A stretch of DNA of 64,000 bases from Tigriopus japonicus (GCA_010645155.1 JAAGOF010000243.1:541968-605967), one strand, 5' to 3'; counted from the stretch's first letter, positions 13,809-26,034 are shown. Numbers and translations: made by a program. The notes: generated by a model from the sequence alone, not told the origin.

Positions 13809-15690
13809 AATTACCGTTTATATGAAATTTGATCTACAAATGAGTTACTTTTGGCAGATCTGTGCAACCCTTGAATAGTGGGTTGGTCAGGAATAGTATT
13901 CAAAAATTTGTCCAATCCTGCCTTAAATGCTTTTAGAGGATCAGCTCCTACATATTTCCGACGAAGACTCATGGGCAACAAATTGAACAATGAAGGAGCC
14001 CGATAAAGAAGAGAGGAGGACTTTTTTGATCGAGCTAGCCTAGTTTCCTTAAGATTTGGAGGTGCTCTCAGAACGCTCGTAAAACCTCTACAATCGCTAC
14101 AACTAATCTCAAATCCGGGGTTAGGACAGAGCCCATGAACGCTCTTGAAAACATACAGTATCAGATACCTTTCATACCTTCTCTGAGTACTGTACAGCCC
14201 TAATTTCTGGAGCCTCTCCCAATACGAGAGCTCTCTCATTCCTGTGATGTTCCTAGTGAAACATCTTTGGACCTGCTCCACCTTTTGCAAACCTACTGAA
14301 CTCATTGGAGCCCAAATGGGTGAGGCCACAGGGTGAGGCATATTCAAGATGCGGTTGAACAAGCAACTTGTACAGAGTTAGCATGGTAATACTATCTCTC
14401 GACTTGAAAGTGCGATAGCTCCAGCCGCACGTTTGAAATGCCTTCCCCACTTTCAACTGGATATGCTCATCAAACTTTCTATCATCTTGGACGACAACTC
14501 CTAAATCCCTCATGGATGATACCTGCTCAATATCACAACCTCCATTGTCTTTGAGTGGAACATCTAATTTTGACGTCCCATGCGTCATTGTGCGGAACTT
14601 CATCCCGTTCATTGCCATATTACTCTCGCCAACCCAAGAGTAGACTTTCTCCAAGTCCTCAACCAAACATTTTGAGTTCTGACCATTCCTTCCATAAACT
14701 AATTTTGTATCATCATATGAAGAAATACTGGCTTTTGTTTTAAACTATTGGAGAGGAGCAATAAAGAGAAAAAACAGGAGTGGACCTAAAATTGAACCTT
14801 GTGGAACACCTGACTTGACATCATACCGTACATGCCAGTAAATGATCCTTCAACCTTGGCTATTTGCTTCTTATCACTCATGAAACTACCAATCCAATTC
14901 AGGACCTTACCCTGAATCCCAAACTCTTTGAGTTGATCGAGCAAAAGACCATGATCTAGCTTATCAAAGGCCTTGGCAAAGTCAAGATAGACTACATCAA
15001 CTGACTCGTGCCTTTCGAGCCCTTCAATGATTTGCTTAAGATGATCAGCCAATTGGGTTACTGTACTAAAATAAGCTCAAAACACATGCTGGCCAGAAGG
15101 AATTTAATCATTGACTTCCAAATAATCTACAAGCTTGGACTTCATGATCTTCTCAAAGACCTTTACAAAACTGGAAGTCAGAGAAATGGGCCTATAATTA
15201 CTAGGGAGTGACTTATCTCCGCCCTTAAAAATTGGAACGACATGAACTACTTTTAGAGAAGAGGGAAACTTGCCCTGATATAAGATGCAAAGCATCAAAT
15301 AGGAGAAAACAGGGGCAAGAATATGAGAGCATTTCATCAGAAACTGAGATGTCATACCATCAGGTCCAAGTGAACTCAAAAGCTTTAAGCTCTTGATGGC
15401 CTCAAAAGCATCTTGATCTGTGACTACCAGATCCTCCAGGCGATTATACTGACTATCAATGCCAGGCTCATCAACAACATAACTACGGTCATGACCTGCT
15501 GTGCAAACCCTTTTCTGAATTGAAAATACACTTGAGAACTTATCTCCAAGCAAATTAGCCTTAACTTCATTATCATTTATGGTTTTACCATCAACCTCTA
15601 ATGGTCCTACAGGATGTTTATATATCTCTTTGCATTTGCAAAAGAGAAAAAACGCCTTTGGATTAGTCTTAAACTCCTGAGTAACTGTAC
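13809..15690 (-). mobile_element. 5'-truncated, decayed jockey-type non-LTR retrotransposon (reverse transcriptase)
   Basis: On the minus strand the pieces give a reverse transcriptase in order: GPDGM and NYRPISL (ORF 15553-15104), the catalytic YLDFAKAFDKLDH block (15052-14786), VPQGSILGPLL, a damaged YADD box reading SYDDTKLV (about 14710-14690), then the thumb and C-terminal region ending in [11 protein letters not shown] (14666-13811). Breaks: stop codons separate the first two blocks, frame is lost before the VPQGS block, another stop lies before the damaged YADD, and a small GGTGAGGC-type duplication near 14325 shifts the frame. There is no endonuclease domain, so the copy is 5'-truncated near 15690. 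It is a dead copy. The nearest relative here is 50455-51186. Confidence 0.9.
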
Positions 15691-16154
15691 TTTATGATGG
15701 AAAGTTCATTTTACCGACAAAGTATGAGGCCACAATTCCAAAGGTCCAACAAGATGGAATTTGTAGATCCCAGAATCATGTAATTAATTATCTTTGCCCG
15801 GTTTTTATGTTCAAAAGATGCATCCAAACAAAATGATGTCAAAACAAATCAAGACAAACATCAAAACAAAACAAAACAAACGGGTTCCATTTAAAATTGA
15901 TACTGCCTCAAGAATTTTTGTCTTTTGCTCTTTTTAAAACAATTAAAACTAAATGAAAAGAAAAACAGATTTTTTTTCCATCTGCTGCTTTTTCTGAAAA
16001 AAGTAAAGGTAAACCAATAAAAGATGGTTATTAGGACTTTAAGGCATTCCTTTTTCATTCCTGTTTTTAACAAAATAAAATCTGAAAATACAACCTTTTT
16101 CCCTGTATTCAACACATCTTTAAGTCCTAATGTTCCAAAAATAAATTGTCAGAA
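15691..16154. other. Non-coding; weak inverted repeat
   Basis: AT-rich. ATTAGGACTTTAA (16030-16042) is nearly inverted at about 16120-16131 (TTAAGTCCTAAT), a possible MITE remnant. Otherwise nothing recognisable. Confidence 0.35.
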
Positions 16155-16433
16155 CGAAGATTTAAGCCTGGTAATTGCAACAATTCCTTTTTCATGTGCA
16201 CAACTTGAAGTTTGAAGTGCAATTCTTGGCAGTTTAAAAAATGTTTTATTGCTATTATCTAAAATTTCACTACTGAAAGTGAAGGGAATCTTCCGAACTT
16301 TTGAATCAGAAATGCATGACTTTGACTAAAAAGATGGCCAGTTGGGAGACTTGTTTCTGGGACAACCAACCCTTAAAACAAATAATTTGTATAATTCAAG
16401 CTTTTCATTAAAAAAAATACTTTGCAATACTCG
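16155..16433. repeat. Diverged direct repeat, copy A
   Basis: Begins CGAAGATTTAAGCCTGGTAA and ends near CTTTGCAATACT. Copy B at 16941-17252 has the same landmarks in the same order, including AAGATGGCC, CAAATAATTTGT and the closing CTTTGCAATACT. Similarity is judged by eye. Confidence 0.7.
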
Positions 16434-16449
16434 TCTACATTCAGGGAAG

Positions 16450-16720
16450 CAATCATAGCGTAGGGTTTGAGTGAGCATTCGCCAACTACCCGCGACATCC
16501 CTGATTCGAATCCCGGGCTTTCCGAGTTCTAGTGGCCAGTAGTCATGGCCATTGACGGCTTAAAAATGCAAACTCGAGTCATTCCCGAGGGTGAGGTAAA
16601 AACTAGTGCTTGTTAAGTGGAGTGGCAATATCCCCACAGTCCGGATAGCCTCTACGAGATCACCGCTGCAAAAGCTGTGTTCTGACTCCATACAGCAAAA
16701 ACATTCAAACTCCTCAACAT
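16450..16720 (+). mobile_element. tRNA-derived SINE candidate
   Basis: An A-box-like TAGCGTAGGGTTTGAG starts at 16456 and an exact B-box GATTCGAATCC lies at 16503-16513, about 47 nt apart as in class I tRNAs. The flanking stems do not make a full cloverleaf. The body probably runs to about 16720; the 3' border is uncertain. It sits between the two parts of a duplicated region (see findings). Confidence 0.6.
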
Positions 16721-16940
16721 GCATAATCCATTTTAAATACAATCCTCAAAAATCTGACCCTTCAAAATATGACGCAGTAATCTCTCCCATTCCAAAAAAA
16801 TTACAATTTTCAAGTGATTCCATAAGTCACATTCAAAGAAAATGTGCTAATTACAGGAGTTACTACTGATGTCATCATTTTTGGCGGGAAAAAAATTTCG
16901 GAAGACATGTGTTTCTGATGAGCGTGCAAGGCAGCTAAAA

Positions 16941-17252
16941 CGAAGATTTAGGCCTGGTAATTGCACCAATTCCTTTCTCATCTGCACATTTAGAAATTGG
17001 AAAAGTTTGGAATTGGATAATCTTGACATTTTTATTTGCAAAAAATATGTTTTGTTGCTTTTATCTAAAATTTTGTTACATAAATTGAGAGAGTTCTTGT
17101 GAACTTTTGAAGAAGGAACGTCCGACATTGAATGAAAAGATGGCCTGAGGAGATTGGTTCCTGGGGCAACTAAGCCTAAAAACAAATAATTTGTTTTATT
17201 GAAGGCTTCCAATTTCTCCATTTGTTTTTAAATTACTTTGCAATACTTCTCG
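16941..17252. repeat. Diverged direct repeat, copy B
   Basis: Partner of 16155-16433. After this copy, 17272-17400 also resembles 16725-16800, so the repeat unit may extend past the SINE that follows copy A. Confidence 0.7.
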
Positions 17253-17558
17253 AACTTACATTGACCATGCCACAGCTCTTAAATGCAACACTTTTCAAAA
17301 ATCTAACCCTTGAAAACTGAGACATTTTTTGGAGAGCCTAGACTGCTAACGGCAGCGAGTCTGTAATTTCATACGGTAAACGCTCCCATTTTAATAAAAA
17401 ATATTGTACTTTTTGTCCAAGCTTATGTCCGCACTTTACGCATCCTTGAGTGAGTCCCAAATATTCGTGAAAGTTATAATACAATACACTCGTGGTTACC
17501 CAAAAGTAACAGTACTAATGAGTAATGGCCATAATGCGATTGTTATTTTTATTTATGT

Positions 17559-17970
17559 AGTGGTAAATATAATTAATTACTTTTATCCAAAGAAATGGTA
17601 AATTTAATTAATTACTTTTATCCAAAGAAATGGTAAATTTGATTAATTACTTTTATCCAAAGTACATAATAGTAAATGTCAATAATTACTTTTATCCAAA
17701 TTAATGGTAAATTTAATCAATTAGTTTTATCCAAAGAAATGGTAAATTTGATTAATTACTTTTATCCAAAGTACATAATAGTAAATGTCAATAATTACTT
17801 TTATCCAAATTAATGGTAAATGTATATAATTACTTTTATCCAAAGTAATGGTAAATGTAAATAATTACTTTTATCCAAAGAAATGGTAAATTTAATCAAT
17901 TACTTTTATCCAAAGTAATGGTAAATGTAATTAATTACTTTTATCCAAAGTAATGGTAAATGTAATTAAT
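17559..17970. repeat. Minisatellite, about 11 units of about 34 bp
   Basis: Units share AATTACTTTTATCCAAA followed by a variable (G)AAATGGTAAAT segment. A three-unit block (a TTGATT unit, a GTACATAATAG unit, a TTAATGG unit) occurs twice in a row, showing higher-order duplication. The whole array is non-coding. Confidence 0.95.
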
Positions 17971-19101
17971 TACTTTTTTTGAGCAATGCCTAATGCCCTG
18001 CCTAAAAGTTGAAACAAGAAAGGTGTACGAGGAAAACAGTTGGGATTGAAAATGGCGAGATGCCACTTGAAGAGGTTGAATCAACGGTACAGATTTATCT
18101 TCCGATCAAAATATGATTTGTCAAGAGCAAAAAATATAAACCTGAGCAAGGTGACACTTATGATGACTCCATGAACAAAGATGTCCTTGAAAAATTGATA
18201 TAGTTAACCTCTGATGGGAAAATCAAAAGAACCTGACGCAAATTAATTGATTGTAAATCCTTGAAAGTTTTAGATTAATAGCCAAGCTCACAGCAATGAT
18301 ACTTTTTTAACAACTTCCAAAGCTTTTGACATCCAATGTTGATTATTATCCATCCCATCTAGAACTCGGAAGAGCATATATTTCCAGCCCTATGAAATCT
18401 CTTTAATTTTCAAATATTGTTTGAAAAACCACTCGATTTTGCAATTTGTACCCACAATATATACTTTGAACAAGAAAATATTAACTTTTGCAACGTCCAA
18501 TCAAGTCACCCTGACGCACAAAGCCAAACAGCTACTTCAATGACAGGACTGCCAGCTTAGCTCAACCAATGCCAATTTTCCAACGCCCAAACTGACCTTA
18601 TTTCCTCGTTTCATCTGACGCACTAAAATTACAAGCGTACGCGCTCTGTTTGTCCCTCTTTGTATCAGTATCTTCAGAAGAATGAGAGGATATTAGCAAG
18701 CTCAAGATGAAATGCAAATTTCAGGCGAAGATGTATGTTCTATTCCAGAACATGCTCAAAACTTGCAATGGTAACAAGTCTGGGAAGAATACCTTGAAAA
18801 TAAAGTACGACATATTTTGGCGCTTTCCTTCTTCTTCTCGACACTAATGAGAGCCGATCCTAAGTGGTGCCAGTCTACCTCACCCTCGTATTCTTCCAGC
18901 CAGACCTAACTGTGTCCTATCAAAAAACTCTAAATTGGCCTACCTGATCACTCCTCTTGTTTATTGACCTTATTGAGCTTGAACCAAGTTGGTCTCTTTT
19001 TTACGAGTTCATCTCGTTCGTTCGTTCTTTCCTCCGTCTTCCATCCGTCAAATTAGCATGTAAAGCTCACTTTATCGCTGCTGATCCTCTCGGTTTTTTC
19101 A
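17971..19101. other. Upstream flank of the zinc-finger gene, no feature seen
   Basis: Between the minisatellite and the zinc-finger start codon. No coding signal; probably contains promoter and 5' UTR. I do not see a clear TATA box. Confidence 0.4.
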
Positions 19102-21318
19102 ATGGATATCGCCCAAATCCACCAAGGCCTCTCGGCCAGTTTGAAGGCCCATCACCTGATAGGCCTGGAAGTGGGCCCATGGCTCATGATTCTCCGCCCG
19201 GGATTCCCGGATCCGCCCGAAAGACCCGACACGCCCGACGAACCCTTCTGGTCTTCCACCGTCCTCATTAATGGCTCATCACGGCTTTTTCTCCATCGAA
19301 TCTACGGTCGAACCGTGCATAAATGCTCTTTTCAGGATTGCCACGAGATTCCGCCTTTGATTAGTCGGGCTTTCTCGGAATTGAGGGCGTGTCGAGGGTT
19401 CTCGGTGGCTTTTGAGAAGAGTGGGCGGGTGTTTGAAACCGATTTTACCTTGCAAAACTTTCCCTTTGATCGAATCGTATCCAAGGAATGTTTGATCGCA
19501 TTTCCGCCGAATTCGGGCATTTTAGATCAAGCCGAAGACGCTTTCATGTGCGGACGATGTCGAGAACTCTTTTGGCGAATCCGAGCTCAACCCGAATCCG
19601 GACTTTTGCCGGATGAAACTATCAAAGATGAAGCGCTTCCGTCGGAACCCGATGAAGACCGTGAAGAGGAATCGGTGATGCGTCATCGGAAAAGAAGATC
19701 CAAACGGAAACGCCCCAAAGACGAACTGTGGGCGGATGAATCGAACTTCAATGGCGAGAACGCGGCTATTAAATCGGAATTCCAAGGTCTGCCTCTGGGT
19801 GTGACGGGAAATGGTGAAGAAGAAGACGAGGAGGAAGAGGAAGAATTTGAGGCTAAAGTGAAACGGAAACGGAAAGCTAGTCGTAAAAGAAAGGTCGTTC
19901 AGGATAACTTTAATGAATCGGATTCGGAGTATGATCCGGATGAGGATAAAGAAGAGGTGCAAAGGGAGATCGAGGCCCTTCATTTCGATGAATTGCATAA
20001 ACATATGCAAAAGAACGCCCCCGGTCGAGCTCCTTTTGAATGCGATCATTGTGGCAAAGATTTCAAGCTCAGAGGACAATTAAAAGCCCATTGGGTCAGT
20101 ATTAACCGGTTAGGCGACTTTGTGTGCAAGTTGTGCGCCTTTCAATGTACCCTTTTGAGTGGCCTTTTATCGCACGTGGAGCAAGTTCATCCGGAGAACA
20201 TGCGTGAATTTGCTCATCTTCGTCAAGAAGACGAAGAAATGGAGTCCATGAAGGACCCGAAAAAGTGCGGGGTCTGTAACATGATCTTCAATGGCAACAC
20301 CATGCTCTTTCGTCATCGGGCTCAATTCCATGAATTGGGCGATTTCAAGTGCCACGATTGTGGAATCCCTACTTTGACTCGATTCGATCTGGCCATTCAT
20401 CGGAGTCGTGTTCATCATGAAACCATCGTGAAAGAGATCCCGAGTTTAGAAGGCATGCAAGCCTCAACGGGTACCGATGGAAAAATCAAGCTCAAACGAC
20501 AATCCTTCATTTGTGATGCTTGTGGCAAAGGCTTCAAGCACGATTCCGGGTGTGACGCTCATCGACGTACCAAACATTGTTGGGGTCTGTTCAATTGTGA
20601 TAGATGTGATCAGATGTGCCATTATGCCAGCTCGTTCGTGGCTCATCTAGCCAACTTTCATCCTGAGGACGAACTGATCGAGTGTCCGTCGTGTTCCGAG
20701 CGAATCGCATTTACTCCGGATCCTCACTTGTTCTATGGCCATTATATGGCTTGCACCAAACGCCTGGGCAATACTCAAATTCGCCACAACAAAAGCCATC
20801 ATGATTCCGGAGGCAAGAAGAGGAGCACACTCACGTTTCAATGTGAAGAGTGTGGACGCTCGTTTTCGTCCAAATACCAATTCCAAGCCCACGTGGACTC
20901 GCACCGTGGGATCGAGAAGTACAAATGCGAGGATTGTGATTATGCCACGAATTTTCCACATGTCTACACGGATCATCGGAAGATTCATTTAAGAGAGAAG
21001 GGCCTAACCAATGCGGATACGGATGTGGTTCTCTTCCATCCATGTCATGTGTGTGGCAAGCAGTTTCGCACAATGTCCAGTTTGCGGGAGCATGTCAAAG
21101 TGGTTCACGAGGGTATTCGCAAAGAAATGCCCTGTGGGGATTGTGGCATGGTGTTCTACAGTAAAGGCGCTTTTTACAATCACAAGAAGAAGATTCACGG
21201 GTTCGTGTCCAATCGCACACGTTGTGGCAAGAGGAACTTTCTCACGGGCACAACCATCAAACCATCTGCTGCTGATAATAATGATCAAGCCAAGGAGAGG
21301 CAATCTCATATGACATAA
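19102..21318 (+). CDS. Intronless C2H2 multi-zinc-finger protein, 738 aa
   Basis: Probable nuclear DNA-binding regulator. The N-terminal 200 residues are not a domain I recognise; they contain paired cysteines (CSFQDC, CGRC) and a Trp/Pro-rich start. About residue 236 an acidic run (EEEDEEEEEE) is followed by a basic KRKRKASRKRK stretch that can serve as a nuclear signal. From about residue 312 to 705 there are roughly eleven finger units; about nine keep C-x2-C-x12-H-x3-5-H (for example CEECGRSFSSKYQFQAHVDSH and CHVCGKQFRTMSSLREH), the first lacks its second His and one has C-C-H-C. Linkers are mostly not TGEKP. The start is the first ATG of the open frame. It converges on the KCTD3/SHKBP1-type gene. 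The orthologue is not known to me. Confidence 0.92.
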   Translation: MDIAQIHQGLSASLKAHHLIGLEVGPWLMILRPGFPDPPERPDTPDEPFWSSTVLINGSSRLFLHRIYGRTVHKCSFQDCHEIPPLISRAFSELRACRGFSVAFEKSGRVFETDFTLQNFPFDRIVSKECLIAFPPNSGILDQAEDAFMCGRCRELFWRIRAQPESGLLPDETIKDEALPSEPDEDREEESVMRHRKRRSKRKRPKDELWADESNFNGENAAIKSEFQGLPLGVTGNGEEEDEEEEEEFEAKVKRKRKASRKRKVVQDNFNESDSEYDPDEDKEEVQREIEALHFDELHKHMQKNAPGRAPFECDHCGKDFKLRGQLKAHWVSINRLGDFVCKLCAFQCTLLSGLLSHVEQVHPENMREFAHLRQEDEEMESMKDPKKCGVCNMIFNGNTMLFRHRAQFHELGDFKCHDCGIPTLTRFDLAIHRSRVHHETIVKEIPSLEGMQASTGTDGKIKLKRQSFICDACGKGFKHDSGCDAHRRTKHCWGLFNCDRCDQMCHYASSFVAHLANFHPEDELIECPSCSERIAFTPDPHLFYGHYMACTKRLGNTQIRHNKSHHDSGGKKRSTLTFQCEECGRSFSSKYQFQAHVDSHRGIEKYKCEDCDYATNFPHVYTDHRKIHLREKGLTNADTDVVLFHPCHVCGKQFRTMSSLREHVKVVHEGIRKEMPCGDCGMVFYSKGAFYNHKKKIHGFVSNRTRCGKRNFLTGTTIKPSAADNNDQAKERQSHMT

Positions 21319-21816
21319 CTATTACTTGTCACTATTATTTATTCAAAGAGTACATAAGGTAACGATTTATACAAATTATGGTTGTTGAAATAGACAATGG
21401 AATTGAAACGAAATGAAAAAGGGGTCTGAAATCCTTGACAATGACAACACTATTCAGACATTGACACGTTTCTAAAGGAAATGGTAGTCGTGTTTGAAAC
21501 TAGTACCTAGCCTGTGGATGAACTTAACAGCGGGAAAATAGCGGCTTTAAACTTGAGAACAAGACACTCGAAACGTTTTTTTACACATTTAAAAAAGGAG
21601 GATCTGACTTTAAAATCCTCTTTGTAATCCACAATTCCGATGAACTTTCCATGAACTACTACAAAAAACCTCAGTTTTACTCCTTAGATACGTATCATGG
21701 CACATTACTCTCTTCAGTCCAAGATTTGAGAAATCACAAATGCTTGTCGAAGTTTGGCCTATAAAAAGGGATTTCTGGGCGATTCCAGACTATCTGACAA
21801 AGTCATGTTTCACGTT
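21319..21816. other. Convergent 3' intergenic region
   Basis: Lies between two stop codons facing each other. On the minus strand AATAAA occurs at 21343-21338, a likely poly(A) signal for the gene ending at 21817; its 3' UTR would then reach to within about 20 nt of the zinc-finger stop codon. Confidence 0.5.
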
Positions 21817-23901
21817 TCAACCCTGTTCTGACGTATCGTTGGAAAGTTCTTGAGCATTCAGAAACGCGACATTGGCGGCTTTGACACGAGCATTAGACAA
21901 TTGAGCGCCCAACATGGACGGGGAAGGAGAGATACAACAAGGGGTCGAATTTCGAGAATTACTCAGTTCCACGTGGTCCAACAACTTGACCAACTCCTCC
22001 GGATTGGGTCCGCCCCCATAATGAGAGGTGGGCATATTTTTATTGAAGAACTCTAAAGCCGTGGTCAGATCCCACATCTGGACTGCTCCGGAAGAATGTC
22101 CCGTAATAATGAAACGCCTCGGTCGAGCCCCAATTCGACTCGAACCTTCGCATTCATGAACACAAAACGAGGTAATGGTGGTTCCATCTACCGATCGAAT
22201 TACACAAACGCGATCTCCATTGCTGGCTAAACGAACGAATAACGAGTCGGTTTCGGGCACCACTTTTTGAACAAACACTTGCTCGTCGTCCTGTTCGCCA
22301 AAAGGTCCACAATCGTTACCCGCCACACTACTCAAACTCGGGTCCACTTCTTCTAGACTCAAGATCTTGAATGAGGACACACTAGTAGATCCGGGTTGGG
22401 TGGAGATCATGCCTCGAAAACGAGTCACGCCCCACGTTCGGACATGATTATATTCTGAGCAAAGCGATACTAGGAACTTCTCTGAGAGCTTGACCTTGAT
22501 CACGGGTGAACGATGGACACTGAAAGTTTGGAAGAGTTGCGGACCGTGACCGACGGTTTCGGGATGTTGCACAATCACCCGAACAATGCCCGAGCTCGTT
22601 CCGTAGGCGATTTCGATCCAATTCCCACTGATCGATGTTTTCGGTGTCAAATAAACCGAGATCGCCGTCACGGAATCTCCCGCGGGATCCCTATAAAGCT
22701 CCGTGACCAGTAGGTCATTGTCCTTCATCCTTAGAGGGAACTTTTGCATATCGATGTAGTTAATCGAACCATTGGAAGAACCTAGTAAAAGAAATGATCC
22801 GGCCGTGTCGTACGAGGTGATGGGCGAGAGCTCTTGGGATTGCCAATGTTGGCTCATGGAATTCCACACGCCGATCTTGCCCGTGGGACTCAAAGCCACA
22901 AGTTGGGTGCCGATAAAGAACATTTGATCCACGGAAGCGTGTAGATTGAACGTGCCCACATCCAAACGGGTCCCATCTTCGGTGAAACCCATCAATCGCA
23001 CATTATTGGCATAAGCAATGGCGATCATGGTATTCACCGATTCACCCGAGGCCGTGGCCGGTAACACGGAACCCATTTTCGCGTTGATGGCCACTCTTTC
23101 GATCAAGTGCTCCAAATACAAACTGGTGAACACGGGTTGGAAGCCGTTGTTCTCCTTCTGCTTAAAACAAGCCACAAAATGCGGATAAGCCACGCAAATG
23201 CAATTCTGATGGGCCTTGACAATTTGCACACTCAACGGGTCACGCCAACTGCTTCCACCCCCGAATAACAAGCCCATGGGATCCGGATGGGCTCGATTGA
23301 AGGACCGCGTCAAATCGGCCGAGGAATTTCGCGAATGCGACGAGTTTCGCGCGGGTGGAAAAGCGCCTCGATTTCCAGTGCGATTATTCAAGTCTTGCGA
23401 GGCATTGCGGGAATGTCCGCCCATTCGAGGCGGCACACTAGGCTTCTTGGGTCGCTCATGGGCGGGAATAAGGGGCGGGGCCAGGTAGGTATAGAAGAGG
23501 ACATCGCCGCAACCCGGTTGATCCAATTCCGCGCACAATGACAACTTTTGAATGAGCGAACCGATCCCGTAGAATTCGGCTTCGTGGAGCAACTGCTTGA
23601 GATCCACGTCTTTGAAGGACAAGTTCTTGGTCCGCAGATAGTGCAGGATCACGCGGAACAATTTGGGATCGCGATCGATAAAGATAGCGCCGCTTTCGTC
23701 TTTTAAAGAGGAAATTCGACCGCTTAACAACGAGGTGAAAAAGTTCTCGGAAGGCGGAGCCGCACCGTGGGCGTGTGAGGCGTGAGGATGGGCGTGATGA
23801 GTGGGTTGCCAGGTCAAGGTCTGTTTGGAGGTGCTGAATCGCTCCCCTCCCACGTTCAAGTGGATCAAATCATGGCTGGCCGAGGATTCTTGAAGGGCCA
23901 T
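21817..23901 (-). CDS. KCTD3/SHKBP1: KCTD3/SHKBP1-type BTB (T1) plus WD-repeat-like protein, 694 aa, intronless
   Basis: Cytoplasmic adaptor family; vertebrate members bind HCN channels (KCTD3) or CIN85 in EGFR traffic (SHKBP1). The BTB/T1 domain is at residues 11-125: [18 protein letters not shown], then [22 protein letters not shown] and HEAEFYGI. A Ser/Asn/Arg-rich linker follows (about 150-205), then a beta-propeller-like region (about 225-640) with the family signatures [23 protein letters not shown] and [13 protein letters not shown]. It is slightly shorter than the vertebrate proteins and lacks most of the disordered tail. A His/Ala-rich segment (residues 34-52) is inserted inside the BTB domain. 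The start ATG at 23901 is the first in frame and keeps the T1 domain intact. One invertebrate gene probably stands for both vertebrate paralogues. Confidence 0.95.
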   Translation of the reverse strand: MALQESSASHDLIHLNVGGERFSTSKQTLTWQPTHHAHPHASHAHGAAPPSENFFTSLLSGRISSLKDESGAIFIDRDPKLFRVILHYLRTKNLSFKDVDLKQLLHEAEFYGIGSLIQKLSLCAELDQPGCGDVLFYTYLAPPLIPAHERPKKPSVPPRMGGHSRNASQDLNNRTGNRGAFPPARNSSHSRNSSADLTRSFNRAHPDPMGLLFGGGSSWRDPLSVQIVKAHQNCICVAYPHFVACFKQKENNGFQPVFTSLYLEHLIERVAINAKMGSVLPATASGESVNTMIAIAYANNVRLMGFTEDGTRLDVGTFNLHASVDQMFFIGTQLVALSPTGKIGVWNSMSQHWQSQELSPITSYDTAGSFLLLGSSNGSINYIDMQKFPLRMKDNDLLVTELYRDPAGDSVTAISVYLTPKTSISGNWIEIAYGTSSGIVRVIVQHPETVGHGPQLFQTFSVHRSPVIKVKLSEKFLVSLCSEYNHVRTWGVTRFRGMISTQPGSTSVSSFKILSLEEVDPSLSSVAGNDCGPFGEQDDEQVFVQKVVPETDSLFVRLASNGDRVCVIRSVDGTTITSFCVHECEGSSRIGARPRRFIITGHSSGAVQMWDLTTALEFFNKNMPTSHYGGGPNPEELVKLLDHVELSNSRNSTPCCISPSPSMLGAQLSNARVKAANVAFLNAQELSNDTSEQG

Positions 23902-24598
23902 CCTTGTAATCTCGGAAACGATCGAAACGAAGGAGGTCTTCAGGTCAGAAGGAAGTTTCTATGTAGCTGAATGAAGCGAGTGACCGAGTTTGAGGCTTTG
24001 AGCACCAAAAGGCCAGAGAAAGATGATGATAAACCCGCAGCGTTGCCACATAGATTGAATCGCAATTCCCGAGGAAAATGGGCCAAATTCCCAAAAACGT
24101 CTCAATGAAGATTTGAAAAATCCTAACTTTTTCTAAATTCCCGAATGGTGTCACGATTTATTCGGTTGAGTCCAAAGAAAAATATGATTTTTTTTTCCTC
24201 ATTCTTCACTTGCCTAGAGGTTTAAGGGTACAAATGACACTCCCAGCCAGCCATTTACATTTAGTGATATGATCAAACAACAAGTATTGTCGTTTTTTAC
24301 ATAGTATCTATGTTCTCTAGAAATCGATCTGTGTGAAATGTTTTGAGCATTACATTTGAATAAGGGTCAATTCGGCCACACTTGCCAAAAATATGTTCGA
24401 ATTGTATCAGCTCTCGCTTGCATTCAGGATATTGGCTGTTTTCAAAACAAGGCTTCAAATCAAGGGAAGCAAGAGCTCAGAGTTTCGGTTTACCAACCAC
24501 TAGAGGTCGCCTTGAGTGCCTAAACGTGCAGAAAGGAGAATTGTCCCTTTTGGACTCTGAAGCAAAATTCGATTACAACATGTTCAAGCTTAAATATT
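23902..24598. other. Upstream of the BTB gene, no further gene seen
   Basis: Contains the likely promoter and 5' UTR of the minus-strand BTB gene. No coding or RNA feature recognised. Confidence 0.4.
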
Positions 24599-26034
24599 TT
24601 ATCAATCAAGGTGTCATTTGGAGCAAGATTATGTTCATATTCATTTATGTGATATATATATATTCTTCTTTTTCTTTCATACAAATGAGAGGAAAGCAAT
24701 CTGAAATGTGGAACTTTCTCATTTCTCTTGCATCTTGTTCTTTCCAAATACTTTGAACATGGGAGATTTTCATACACAATATTTCAAAGTTTGAAAAATA
24801 TCAAATTAAGAACATAAAATACATTAAAAAGCATCACATTAACCAATAAAACAAGGATAAATCATGCATAGATGCCAAAAATAAAACAGTTCAAAAGTCA
24901 CTGATCAAGATAACTGATTTAGACACAATGCTTTTGAAAAATCTTACAATCAAACGGTGTGTTTTTTTTACTTGAAGCATTGCCAGTACTTTGTAGGAGT
25001 TGAAGTTGAGGTACTTAGTATTAAATTCTAAGACCTTGCCTTGATATCCACCATTTCAAATGAAGTTAATTTCATGGTCTTGTAAAACAATACATTATTT
25101 AGTAGGTAGCTCACTTTCAGACACTTTTCACATGTTGCCTGATACAATTCATATAAAGTAATGATAATGTCTATTGCAATAAGTTATTTTTCATCAAACA
25201 ATGATTTCAACATTAATTTTTGATAATAACAGATAAAAACAAAATTTTGATGTAACAGGAATTGCTGGAATATTTGAGTACACATCATCTTTGAGGCCGG
25301 TGAAATCAAATTAAAAATGTAATAAAACTATTTTGAGATGTAACATCATACTTTATTTCTAAAAATGGTTCGTCATCATACTTTAACAATTTGTAAAAAA
25401 AATCACAAAGAGTTGCACAATCTATATTCATTTATGTTAGGTCAACGTGAACTCACAACATTAAGCATTTGATATTGCACCCTATGCTTGACAGAGAAAA
25501 AACCAAAAGTTGCTGAAATGGGACTCGCATAAGAACAGAATTCAAGAAGATTATGACACTTGACACACAAGGGGTTTAAAATTGAATTAATTTAAGGCTG
25601 CAATTCAGGCCTTGGCCTTAAAATGACAAAAACTCATTAAAAATAAGTTCACTTTTTTGAGGATTATTTAATCCGGATTGATTTTAATGAAGAATGCTTA
25701 AGTTACAAAAAGTAGCCTTGTCTGCTTGGGTTTGTAAATCTGCCATCCGTTTATTTTGAAGATTACACTCTCTACTGGATGATAAAGCAAATATTCTTTT
25801 CCATTTTGCTGAGCGCCAAAGGGGATTTCAAAGCCACAATTCCACAATTCTGCCAGGGAATCTTGTTAAGGGGTACCAGACTATTGGATGATGCTCGTTG
25901 GAGAGGAGGGCCTAGCAGAAAATCCTTCTCTATTTTCAGGATCATGTCCCTGAATACAAAATGCAGGTATATTTGTATATTCCCCTACATCAATATAAAC
26001 ATAATCTTGCTCCAAAGGACACCTTGATTGATAA
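24599..26034. mobile_element. Inverted-repeat-bounded element (possible DNA transposon remnant)
   Basis: A 43-nt segment at 24599-24641 (TTATCAATCAAGGTGTCATT onward) recurs as its reverse complement at 25992-26034 with about two mismatches. Both copies point inward, as terminal inverted repeats would. The roughly 1.35 kb between holds no recognisable transposase. No clear target duplication was found, so family and exact ends are open. Confidence 0.55.
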
